Shown here: piece by piece, positions 17,881 through 25,227 of the stretch | How the letters are laid out: every line of letters starts with the position of its first letter | Position numbering within the stretch: the first letter of the stretch is position 1 | From: Cupriavidus necator | GTDB taxonomy: Bacteria > Pseudomonadota > Gammaproteobacteria > Burkholderiales > Burkholderiaceae | Reading direction: 5' to 3' | Assembly (NCBI RefSeq): GCF_013141915.1 | Contig: NZ_SROX01000001.1 | Span: 682,001 to 746,000, forward strand | Length of the DNA: 64,000 nucleotides | Translations under genes and position numbers: made by a program | Notes under the pieces: model-generated | What the model saw: the letters and a program-made list of their open reading frames with translations, nothing else | What the model was told of the DNA's origin: nothing | The model's database searches: none

Positions 17881-19059
17881 ATGCCTTCCGTCCTGCATCG
17901 CGATCCGTACGCCCCGGCGCCCACGGCGACCACGCCGGGGGCCACCGCACGCGTGCTGGTGCACAGCGCCGCGGCAGCGGCCCGGCTGGCCACGTCCGGG
18001 CTCGATGCCACGCCGGCGCTGCCGCACATGGAGCCGGAGACCGCGCGGCTGTCCGGCTGGCTGACCTGCCGCGCGGCTGCCCTCAGCGTGCGTGTCGGCG
18101 GCCAGGACTGGCAACTGCGCTTCGTCCCGGCCGATCCGGCGATTGCCGCGCGCGCCGGGGCGGGCTATGCCTTTACGCTCGGCAGCGGCCACGGCGTGCT
18201 GCGCTGGGACGTGGCCAGCGAACGCCTGCTGCTTGGGGCGCCTGGCGCGGCAGAAACGCTGCCCGCGCTGCTGCGCCACGCGCTGATGGCAGACGCCCTG
18301 GCCGAAGCGGTGGCGGCACTGGGTCACGCCATGCCCGACGCCTTCAGCTGGCAACCCGATGCCGCGCGCGTACAGGCACCGTCAACGGCCCATGCCTTCG
18401 GCTTCGAACTGACACGCGACACGCCGCCGGCGCGGCTGCGCGGCACGCTGCAGCTGGACCAGCCCGAGCGCCTCGCCGCGCTGCCGGCCGGCCCGCCGCC
18501 GGCACGCACGGCGTGGACCGAGCGCCTGCCGGTACCGATTGCGGTACGCATCGGCACCACGCGGCTCGCCATGGGCGAGATGCGCGGCATCGAGCCCGGC
18601 GACATCCTCGGCATTGACGACTGGCATTCGCAGGGCAGCGCGCTACTGGTGCGCTGCGCCACCGCGCGCAACGGCCCGGGCTGGACCGCGCTGGCCGAGG
18701 GCCGGCGACTGGTGGTGCAGCCCGGCGCCGCCAGAACGGATGTTTCAAACGGAGCGCACATGGAAGAGCAAGACCTTGCACGGCGAGAGCCGATTCCCCA
18801 TCCCGATGCCGCACAGCCACCGCTGTCGCACCTGGACCGCCTGGAAGTGACGCTGCGCTTCGAAGTGGGCGACGTCGCGGTGCCGCTGGCCGAACTGCGC
18901 GCGGTCGCCCCCGGCTACGTGTTCGAACTGCCGCAGCCGCTCAAGCAGAGCGAGGTGCGCATCGTCGCCAACGGCAACCGCATCGGCACCGGCACGCTGA
19001 TCGCGGTCGGCAACCGGCTGGGCGTGCGCATCACCACTTTCGCCGGTGGCGACGCATGA
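17881..19059 (+). CDS. sctQ: T3SS sorting platform/C-ring protein SctQ
   Basis: 392 residues of the SctQ/YscQ/HrcQ family. The N-terminal two thirds are divergent, as usual. A first SpoA-like region occurs near residues 215-285 (VPIAVRIGTTRLAMGEMRGI, then PGDILGIDD), and a clear C-terminal SpoA domain at 310-390 (LDRLEVTLRFEVGDVAVPLA; NGNRIGTGTLIAVGNRLGVR). The ATG at 17881 fits the usual length; its ribosome site is weak. SctQ forms cytoplasmic pods with SctK and SctL that sort substrates. It opens the short rightward unit sctQ-sctR. Confidence 0.92.
   Translation: MPSVLHRDPYAPAPTATTPGATARVLVHSAAAAARLATSGLDATPALPHMEPETARLSGWLTCRAAALSVRVGGQDWQLRFVPADPAIAARAGAGYAFTLGSGHGVLRWDVASERLLLGAPGAAETLPALLRHALMADALAEAVAALGHAMPDAFSWQPDAARVQAPSTAHAFGFELTRDTPPARLRGTLQLDQPERLAALPAGPPPARTAWTERLPVPIAVRIGTTRLAMGEMRGIEPGDILGIDDWHSQGSALLVRCATARNGPGWTALAEGRRLVVQPGAARTDVSNGAHMEEQDLARREPIPHPDAAQPPLSHLDRLEVTLRFEVGDVAVPLAELRAVAPGYVFELPQPLKQSEVRIVANGNRIGTGTLIAVGNRLGVRITTFAGGDA
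18760..19059 (+). other. Predicted internal translation product of sctQ (SctQ C-terminal fragment)
   Basis: An in-frame ATG at 18760 (MEEQDLARRE) has a GGAG site five bases upstream (18751-18754), better than that of the full-length start. It would give a 99-residue protein consisting of the last SpoA domain. In Yersinia, Salmonella and other systems the sctQ homologue is known to yield such a C-terminal fragment, which is needed for platform assembly. The product here is predicted, not shown. Confidence 0.6.
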
Positions 19060-19102
19060 ACCGCGGCAGGCAGCCCCGTCCCGTTCCGGCCCGGTGAATG
19101 CG

Positions 19103-19762
19103 ATGAACAGCGGACTCTACAATCCGGTCCTGATCCTGACCATCATCCTGACGTTCGGCATTGCGCCCTTCGTCGCGCTGATGGTCACCAGCTACACCAA
19201 GCTGGTGATCGTGTTCGGGCTGCTGCGCGCCGCGCTGGGCCTGCAGCAGGTGCCGCCGAACATGGTGCTGAACGGCATCGCCATCATCCTGACCGCCTAC
19301 ATCATGGCGCCGATCGGCTCCAACGCCTTCGACGCCATCAAGCGCCGCGCCGACGCCAATGCTGCCTTCAACGTCAACGACGTGGTCACCGTCTACGACG
19401 CCGTCAGCGGTCCGCTCAAGGAATTCCTGGTCAAGCACACCGAAGAGCGCAACCGCACCTTCTTCGTCCAGTCCGCCAAGCGCATCTGGCCCGAGGGCCG
19501 CGCCGATGATCTCAAGTCCGACGACATGATGGTGCTGATCCCCAGCTTCACGCTGTCCGAGCTGACCCGGGCGTTCCAGATCGGCTTCGTGGTGTATCTG
19601 GTGTTTGTGGTGGTGGACCTGATCGTCGCCGCCATCCTGCTGGCGCTGGGCATGTCGATGGTGGCGCCGACCACGATCTCGGTGCCGTTCAAGCTGCTGC
19701 TGTTCGTGATGCTGGAGGGGTGGACCCAGCTGATCCAGGGGCTGGTCCTGTCGTACCGGTAA
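19103..19762 (+). CDS. sctR: T3SS export apparatus protein SctR
   Basis: 219 residues of the SctR/FliP family. LRAALGLQQVPPNMVLNGIA and the C-terminal MSMVAPTTISVPFKLLLFVM are hallmark segments; four membrane helices are evident. I use the ATG at 19103 because MNSGLYNPVLIL matches the usual family N-terminus and length; in-frame GTG codons at 19046 and 19094 are alternatives. SctR forms the pentameric core of the export gate with SctS and SctT. Those partners are encoded on the other strand, an uncommon split. Confidence 0.95.
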   Translation: MNSGLYNPVLILTIILTFGIAPFVALMVTSYTKLVIVFGLLRAALGLQQVPPNMVLNGIAIILTAYIMAPIGSNAFDAIKRRADANAAFNVNDVVTVYDAVSGPLKEFLVKHTEERNRTFFVQSAKRIWPEGRADDLKSDDMMVLIPSFTLSELTRAFQIGFVVYLVFVVVDLIVAAILLALGMSMVAPTTISVPFKLLLFVMLEGWTQLIQGLVLSYR

Positions 19763-20119
19763 GCGCCGCAGCGCCAGGTTCCGCCACGGTCACTCCCGGC
19801 CGCCGACGGAGTGCGTCCATGATCTCCACCACTGGTCTGTCTACGGCCAGTTGATCCATATCAAATCCGTTTCGCGGTCTGCCGCTACGCTGGCGACAAC
19901 GACCAGAGAGCCTGCGTCGCACGACGCTTCAGGCGCCCTCTACGGGCCCCCGGAGCCGCCGGGCCCACCCCGGCAGATGCCCGCTACCGCACCCACGCGC
20001 CCCCCGATGACCCGCACAGCCTCCGCAAGACCCGCATTGCACGCACCCGACCGCCGCAACCGCATTGCCGGGAGCGGGCCGCGTCGTCCCCGCCCCCCTC
20101 TGCTTGATCAGTGATTTCC
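19763..20119. other. Intergenic region after sctR
   Basis: No convincing gene or RNA. An AT-richer patch (about 19850-19870, TTGATCCATATCAAATCC) may be part of a promoter for the next gene. No clear terminator hairpin with a T-run follows sctR. Confidence 0.4.
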
Positions 20120-21409
20120 ATGAGCCCCAATCGGACGCGTTTCCAGTCCCGCGAGCACGCAGGCAGTGAATTGGCCCGGGCGCTGCGCGCGTATCGCGGA
20201 ACCGGCGCGCTGGTGCTGGCGATCCCGCGCGGCGGCGTGCGGGTCGGCCGGGTCGTGGCCACGGCACTGGAAGCCGATTTCGACCTGGCCATGGCGCGCA
20301 GGATAGGCGCGGGCGTGGCGCTCGACGAAACCGGCATCGCCTGGCATGCCGGCAACGGTGAACCCTGCGCGGACGAGGTGCCCGGCCGCGGTACCCATTT
20401 CGACCAGTTGCGCCGGCAAGCGGCGGTCTACGCGCCCTTCCGCGCGCGCTGCGATCCCCGTGGCCGGGTCGTGATCGTGGTGGACGACGGCCTGGTCAGC
20501 GGCGCCACCATGTACGCGGCGCTGAGGCGGTTGCGCAAGCGCGGGCCGGCGCGCATTGTGTGCGCGCTGCCGGTGGCCGCGCGGCACGGGCTGGAGCAGG
20601 TACGTGCGCTGGCAGACGAAGTCGTCTGCCTGGATACGCCAGAGCGGATCAGCGATCTGGCGCACCATTATCGCGAGTTCCAGCTCGACAGCGATGACCG
20701 GATACGGCAACTGCTTGCGGCCCCCGCCGGCGCCGGCATGCCGCCGCTGAGCCTGGCCGCGCAAGTGCCGTACGGCAGTGGCTGGTTACCCGCGATGCTC
20801 GAGTCCGGGGCGGAACCGCAGGGCGTGGTGCTGATGGCCTACGCCGGCGGCGCACAACGACGCGCCGCACGCAGCCACTACCTGGCGCGCAAGCTCCGCG
20901 CCAGAGGTTTCGCCACCATGCTGGTAGACCTTCGCCCCGACAGCCGCTTCGACGACGCCCCGTCATCCGACCTCGACGGCCTGGCGGCGCGCCTGCGGCA
21001 GGCGCTGGACTTCCTGCGCGCGCGCACGCCGTTTGCCAGGTTGCCGGCCGGGCTGCTCAGCACCGGCACCGCTGCCGCGGCGGCGGTCCGGGCGGTCGCG
21101 GCCGACCCGGGACAGCTGCGCGGCATGGTCTTCGTTGCCGGCCGGGCAGACCTGGCTGGCCGCGCCGCGCTGGCACAACTGAGCCTGCCGGTGTTGCTGC
21201 TGTGCGCCAGCGGCGATCCGCCGAGCATCGAGGTCAATGACATCGCCTTCGGCCAGATGCATGGCCCGCGGCAATTGCGGCTGATCGCGACCTGCGGCCG
21301 CGCCTTTGAAGACAGCCCCGCGCTGGCCAGCATTGCCAGCCTGACGGCTGACTGGTTTGCCCTGCGATTTTCCGCCCAGGCACCCGGGATGCTGGCCTAT
21401 CGCAAGTAA
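20120..21409 (+). CDS. Phosphoribosyltransferase / alpha-beta hydrolase-like fusion protein
   Basis: 429 residues in two parts. Residues 1-215 match the predicted phosphoribosyltransferase group COG1926: an AIPRGGVRVGRVVA loop and a PRPP-binding motif VVIVVDDGLVSGATM. Residues ~220-429 resemble the dienelactone-hydrolase-like domain often fused to it. In that half the nucleophile region reads LLSTGTAAAAA, keeping Ser but losing the usual preceding Gly, and the place of the expected catalytic His reads GRAFED with Arg. The hydrolase half may therefore be inactive. An in-frame GTG at 20111 would add three residues. It lies next to the T3SS but has no known role there. Confidence 0.8.
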   Translation: MSPNRTRFQSREHAGSELARALRAYRGTGALVLAIPRGGVRVGRVVATALEADFDLAMARRIGAGVALDETGIAWHAGNGEPCADEVPGRGTHFDQLRRQAAVYAPFRARCDPRGRVVIVVDDGLVSGATMYAALRRLRKRGPARIVCALPVAARHGLEQVRALADEVVCLDTPERISDLAHHYREFQLDSDDRIRQLLAAPAGAGMPPLSLAAQVPYGSGWLPAMLESGAEPQGVVLMAYAGGAQRRAARSHYLARKLRARGFATMLVDLRPDSRFDDAPSSDLDGLAARLRQALDFLRARTPFARLPAGLLSTGTAAAAAVRAVAADPGQLRGMVFVAGRADLAGRAALAQLSLPVLLLCASGDPPSIEVNDIAFGQMHGPRQLRLIATCGRAFEDSPALASIASLTADWFALRFSAQAPGMLAYRK

Positions 21410-21429
21410 GGCGACGCGACCGCACTCCA

Positions 21430-22743
21430 TCACACCGCCGGCAACCTCAACGTCGCCTGCAACCCCCCTCCCGCGCGATTGGCCAGCTGCAAGGTCCCCC
21501 CCAGCGCCTGCGTCAGTTGCTGCGCAATCGCCAGCCCCAGGCCGGTACCACCGGTGCCGCGATTGCGCGAGGTTTCGAGCCGGTAGTACGGCTGCATCAC
21601 GCGTTCCAGCTCCGCTTCCGGTATGCCGGGCCCGCGGTCCTGCACGGCGATCTGCAGCCAGCCATCTTCCTGCCGCGCCACCGCCAGCGTGACTTCCGCG
21701 CCGAACTTCAGGGCGTTGTCGATCAGGTTGGTCAGGATGCGCCGCAGCGCCTGCGGGCGTGTCAGCAGCGGCGCGCCGGCCTGGCCCTCGATGGCGATCG
21801 CATGGCCGGCGTCCAGGTAATCTCCGGCCAGGCTGTCGAGCAGCGCATCGGGATCGATCCGTGCCGGGGTCTCCGTGCCCCCCTGCAAGGTCCGCGCATA
21901 GGCCACGCCCTCGCGGACCAGATGCTCCATCTCGCGCAGGTCGTGGTAGAGCTTCTGCTGGGTGGCGGACGCTTCCATCAGGTCCACGCGCAAGCGCATG
22001 CGCGTGATCGGGGTCTGCAAGTCGTGCGAGATCGCGGCGAGGATCTGCATGCGTTCATCCAGGTAGCCGGCAATGCGCGCCTGCATGGCGTTGAAGGCGG
22101 CGGCGGCATGGGCGACCTCGGCCGGCCCGGTTTCCGGCACGCGCTGCGCCTTCAGGTCGGGGCCCAGGTTCTCGGCGGCGCTCGCCAACTGGCTGAGCGG
22201 GCGCGTGACCACGCGCACCGCCAGCCAGGCACAGGCCACCAGCAGCGCCAGCTGCGCGGCCAACATGGCCAGAAGCCACGGAGACACCAGCGCGCGCCTG
22301 GGCTGCACGTCGATCGTCAGCGGGCTGCCATCGTGCAGCCGCAGGTGCACCTGGAATCCGCCACCGGGCTGGGTGCTGGCCGAGACCGGATAGCGTCCCT
22401 GCAGGGCCTCGGCAATGGTATCGACGGCCTTGCGCGCCAGCTCGGCGCGCGGCGGCTCTCCAGGCGTGCCGGCGTCGAGCCGGTAGCTGTAGTTCTCGCG
22501 CCGCACCCGTTCCAGCCACGGCGCGCGCTGCTCGGCAGGCAGCATGTCGAGCATCGCCACCGAGCTGGCCACGTCGCGCTCCAGGTTGCCCAGCATCAGC
22601 CGGTCGGCCGCGCTCTTGCGCTCCATCATCACCAGGCTGTAAGACAGGCTCTGCGCCAGCACCAGCCCGACCAGCAAGATCACCATCAGCCGTGCGAACA
22701 GCGTGCGCGGCCATGCCAGCAATTTGTGCGCGCGCCCGTTCAT
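21430..22743 (-). CDS. Sensor histidine kinase (EnvZ-like architecture)
   Basis: 437 residues: a membrane helix at ~18-40, a periplasmic domain of about 120 residues (to ~160), a second helix with AMLAAQLALLVACAWLAVRV, a HAMP linker, then the phospho-acceptor region ISHDLQTPITRMRLRVD. The ATPase domain has the N-box LTNLIDNALKFG and the G-box DRGPGIPEAE. It overlaps the response-regulator gene by four bases, so the pair is co-translated. The signal is unknown; the divergently transcribed CcdA/thioredoxin pair suggests envelope redox or metal stress as one possibility. Confidence 0.93.
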   Translation of the reverse strand: MNGRAHKLLAWPRTLFARLMVILLVGLVLAQSLSYSLVMMERKSAADRLMLGNLERDVASSVAMLDMLPAEQRAPWLERVRRENYSYRLDAGTPGEPPRAELARKAVDTIAEALQGRYPVSASTQPGGGFQVHLRLHDGSPLTIDVQPRRALVSPWLLAMLAAQLALLVACAWLAVRVVTRPLSQLASAAENLGPDLKAQRVPETGPAEVAHAAAAFNAMQARIAGYLDERMQILAAISHDLQTPITRMRLRVDLMEASATQQKLYHDLREMEHLVREGVAYARTLQGGTETPARIDPDALLDSLAGDYLDAGHAIAIEGQAGAPLLTRPQALRRILTNLIDNALKFGAEVTLAVARQEDGWLQIAVQDRGPGIPEAELERVMQPYYRLETSRNRGTGGTGLGLAIAQQLTQALGGTLQLANRAGGGLQATLRLPAV

Positions 22744-23480
22744 GCGCGCTCCTCGCGGATTTCAACCGTGGCGCTGAACACATAGCCGCCGTTGCGCACC
22801 GTCTTGATGTAGCGCGGCTCGCGCGCGTCGTCGCGCAGGCGCTGGCGCAGCCGGCTTACCAGCAGGTCGATCGAGCGCTCGAACAGTTCGGCGTCACGGC
22901 CCTGCGTCAGGTTCAGCAACTGGTCGCGCGTCAGCACGCGCTGCGGATGGTCGACGAAGACGCGCAGCAGCCGGTATTCGGCACCGCTGAGCGCGACGAT
23001 CACGTCCTGTTCGTCGAGCAGGTGGCGGGCGTTGGTGTCGAGCCGCCACGGCCCGAACGCCAGCATGGTGGCCGCCTCGGTGACCTGCAGGTTGGGCGGC
23101 AGCATGCGCGTGCGCCGCAGCACCGAGCGGATCCGCGCCAGCAGTTCGCGCGCGGCGAACGGCTTGACCAGGTAGTCGTCGGCACCCATCTCCAGCCCCA
23201 GGATGCGGTCGGCTTCCTCGTTGCGGGCGGTCAGCATCAGCACCGGCAGGTTGCGCCGCTCGCCCGCGCGCAGGTCGCGGCACAGCGCCAGGCCGTCTTC
23301 GCCGGGCAGCATCAGGTCCAGCACCACCAGGTCCACCGAGCCCTTGTCCAGCGCGGCGCGCATTTCGCGCCCGTTGGCGGCCAGCGACACGCGCATGCCG
23401 CTGCGTTCCAGATAGGCGGCAACCAGTTCGCGGATTTCGCGGTCGTCGTCAACGATAAGGATATGGTCCTGCGCAGTCAT
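22740..23480 (-). CDS. OmpR-family response regulator
   Basis: 246 residues. The receiver domain has the acidic pair D11-D12, the phospho-acceptor D55 (VVLDLMLPGEDG), and KPF near residue 105. A winged-helix DNA-binding domain follows (ALSGAEYRLLRVFVDHPQRV; VSRLRQRLRDDAREPRYIKT). The start at 23480 (MTAQDHILIVDDD) is chosen because the longer reading upstream has no receiver-like sequence. It is cognate to the adjoining kinase. Confidence 0.95.
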   Translation of the reverse strand: MTAQDHILIVDDDREIRELVAAYLERSGMRVSLAANGREMRAALDKGSVDLVVLDLMLPGEDGLALCRDLRAGERRNLPVLMLTARNEEADRILGLEMGADDYLVKPFAARELLARIRSVLRRTRMLPPNLQVTEAATMLAFGPWRLDTNARHLLDEQDVIVALSGAEYRLLRVFVDHPQRVLTRDQLLNLTQGRDAELFERSIDLLVSRLRQRLRDDAREPRYIKTVRNGGYVFSATVEIREERA

Positions 23481-23520
23481 GGAGGGTCCCGGAATCGAAG
23501 AAGGAAATGGGGGGCGGCCG

Positions 23521-23543
23521 GCGCCGGCAATCATGGCCGGCGC
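23521..23543. promoter_or_regulatory. Inverted repeat in the regulator/ccdA divergent region
   Basis: GCGCCGGC and GCCGGCGC are perfect arms around a 7-base loop, 40 bases upstream of the response-regulator start. It could be an operator or a 5' leader hairpin. Confidence 0.3.
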
Positions 23544-23707
23544 GTGGCCCGGTGCCGCCATTATGCGGCGCTGCCGGCGCGCTTTGTATCGCTGTGTATC
23601 CGGACCGGCGCCGGACAAGAAACATTGCACGCCGGGACGGATGCTGAAACACCGCGGATACGCCGGCGCGGTGCAATGCAGCCATACCAATTCGGGAGTC
23701 CACCAAC

Positions 23708-24409
23708 ATGATCGATGCCTACCTTGCCTTTGCCGCCGGCGTGCTGACGATAGCGTCGCCCTGCGTGCTGCCCGTGCTGCCCATGCTGCTGGGCGCGTCG
23801 CTGGGCGAAACCAGCCGCCTGCGCCCGCTGGCGATCGCACTGGGTTTCGTGTCCGCCTTTTCCGTACTGGGCATTGTCTTCGGCGCGCTTTCCAGCGCCT
23901 TCAGCGACGCGCCAGGCGTGGTGCGCAACGTCGCCATCGCCATGCTGTTCGCTGCGGGCATGGCACGGCTGTGGCCGGCCGGCTTCGGGCGGCTGGCGGC
24001 GCCGTTCGCCGGGCTGGCCGACCGCGCCGCCGGCGCGGGCAGCCGCGCCGGCAACGGCCTGGCGGGCGGCTTTGTGCTGGGCATGACGCTGGGCGCGGTG
24101 TGGACCCCCTGCGCGGGGCCGGTGCTGGCCTCGATCCTGGCGCTGGTGGCCAAGGCGCAGGACCTGCACCGTGCCGCCGGCCTGCTGGCCCTGTTTGCCG
24201 CCGGCGCGGCCGTGCCGATGCTGGGCATCGCCTACGGCGGCCAGTTCGCCACCACTCACGTGCGCCGGCTGGCACGCTATACGCCGCGGCTGCAGCAGGC
24301 CTTCGGCGTGCTGGTGGTAGCCACCGCCGTCGCCATGTACTTCCAGTACGACACCCTCGCCGTCGCCTGGCTGACCTCGCTTTTCCCTGCTACCCAACCT
24401 GGAGCCTGA
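23708..24409 (+). CDS. CcdA/DsbD-type membrane thiol-electron transporter
   Basis: 233 residues, about six membrane helices. The SPCVLPVLPMLLG element near residue 18 and the TPCAGPVLASILAL element near residue 135 carry the paired Cys residues that shuttle electrons from cytoplasmic thioredoxin to the periplasm in CcdA/DsbD proteins. It is followed three bases later by a periplasmic thioredoxin-like gene, its likely partner. Roles in cytochrome c maturation or in repair of oxidised envelope proteins are both possible. Confidence 0.92.
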   Translation: MIDAYLAFAAGVLTIASPCVLPVLPMLLGASLGETSRLRPLAIALGFVSAFSVLGIVFGALSSAFSDAPGVVRNVAIAMLFAAGMARLWPAGFGRLAAPFAGLADRAAGAGSRAGNGLAGGFVLGMTLGAVWTPCAGPVLASILALVAKAQDLHRAAGLLALFAAGAAVPMLGIAYGGQFATTHVRRLARYTPRLQQAFGVLVVATAVAMYFQYDTLAVAWLTSLFPATQPGA

Positions 24410-24412
24410 ACC

Positions 24413-24952
24413 ATGCCCCGCATCCTTCGCACCCTGTTCGCCGTGGCCGCCTTTGCCAGCTTTGCCGCCGCCCCCTTCGCCATCCAATCCGCCACCGCCG
24501 CCCCCGCCGACTATGGCAAGGCGCCTGAATTCACCGGCGTCGGCAAGTGGCTGAACTCTGAACCGCTGACCATTGCCGGGCTGCGCGGCAAGGTCGTGCT
24601 GGTCGACTTCTGGACCTACAGCTGCATCAACTGCATCAACACGCTGCCCCATGTGCGCAAGTGGTACGACAAATACCGCGACCAAGGGCTGGTCGTGGTG
24701 GGCGTCCATACCCCCGAGTTCGCGTTCGAGAAGTCCACCAGCAACGTCCAGGCCGCGCTCAAGCGTTTCGATATCCGCTACCCGGTGGCGCAGGACAACG
24801 CCTATGCCACCTGGAACGCCTGGCACAACCAGTACTGGCCCGCGCTGTACCTGGTCGATGCCAACGGCAACGTGGTTTACCAGCACTTTGGCGAAGGCCA
24901 GTACGCCGAGACCGAGGCAGCGATCCAGAAGGCCCTGGCGCAGCGCCGCTGA
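24413..24952 (+). CDS. Periplasmic thioredoxin-like protein (TlpA/DipZ type)
   Basis: 179 residues. A Sec signal peptide covers residues 1-30 (cleavage near ATAAPADYG). The thioredoxin fold carries the active site YSCINCIN, a CxxC with Ile-Asn between the cysteines, as in DipZ and related TlpA-like proteins. PEFAFEKSTSNVQAALKRF is typical of this subgroup. It is cotranscribed with the CcdA-like gene and probably receives electrons from it. Confidence 0.92.
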   Translation: MPRILRTLFAVAAFASFAAAPFAIQSATAAPADYGKAPEFTGVGKWLNSEPLTIAGLRGKVVLVDFWTYSCINCINTLPHVRKWYDKYRDQGLVVVGVHTPEFAFEKSTSNVQAALKRFDIRYPVAQDNAYATWNAWHNQYWPALYLVDANGNVVYQHFGEGQYAETEAAIQKALAQRR

Positions 24953-24958
24953 CGCACG

Positions 24959-24985
24959 CGAAAGCCGCCTCCCGGGAGGCTTTCG
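24959..24985 (+). terminator. Hairpin after the thioredoxin gene
   Basis: CGAAAGCC (24959-24966) pairs with GGCTTTCG (24978-24985), with a self-complementary CCTCCCGGGAGG inside. No T-run follows, so it may be a weak or factor-assisted terminator. Confidence 0.5.
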
Positions 24986-25018
24986 GGGCGCCCTCCTTGT
25001 CTTCCGGCGCATGGGAGT

Positions 25019-25048
25019 TGATACAAATTGTATGCAATCTTTGTATCA
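25019..25048. promoter_or_regulatory. Nested palindromes upstream of the purine permease, likely operator
   Basis: TGATACAAA (25019-25027) and TTTGTATCA (25040-25048) are perfect inverted arms. The left part also holds a complete 13-base palindrome, ATACAAATTGTAT (25021-25033). The block is AT-rich in a GC-rich background and lies 180 bases before the start codon. Its form suits a GntR- or TetR-type repressor controlling the permease. Confidence 0.55.
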
Positions 25049-25227
25049 CGGTTCGCTGATCCCTGTTATTCTTGCACGCCTGTTGAGACGGGATGCATAG
25101 CCTGCCCGCCTCGCTCGCGGAGCCATCGCCTCTGGCCCGCGAGTGTGCACGAGGACGCCGGGCTCCCCGCCCGGCGCCAGAAGAACAAGACAGTCCGGAC
25201 CATCCGGACAGACGACAGGAGACTCGA

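Noticed and set aside
25019..25048. Inverted repeats considered as insertion-sequence ends
   Set aside because: No transposase, no target duplication and only 12 bases between the arms; an operator fits better.
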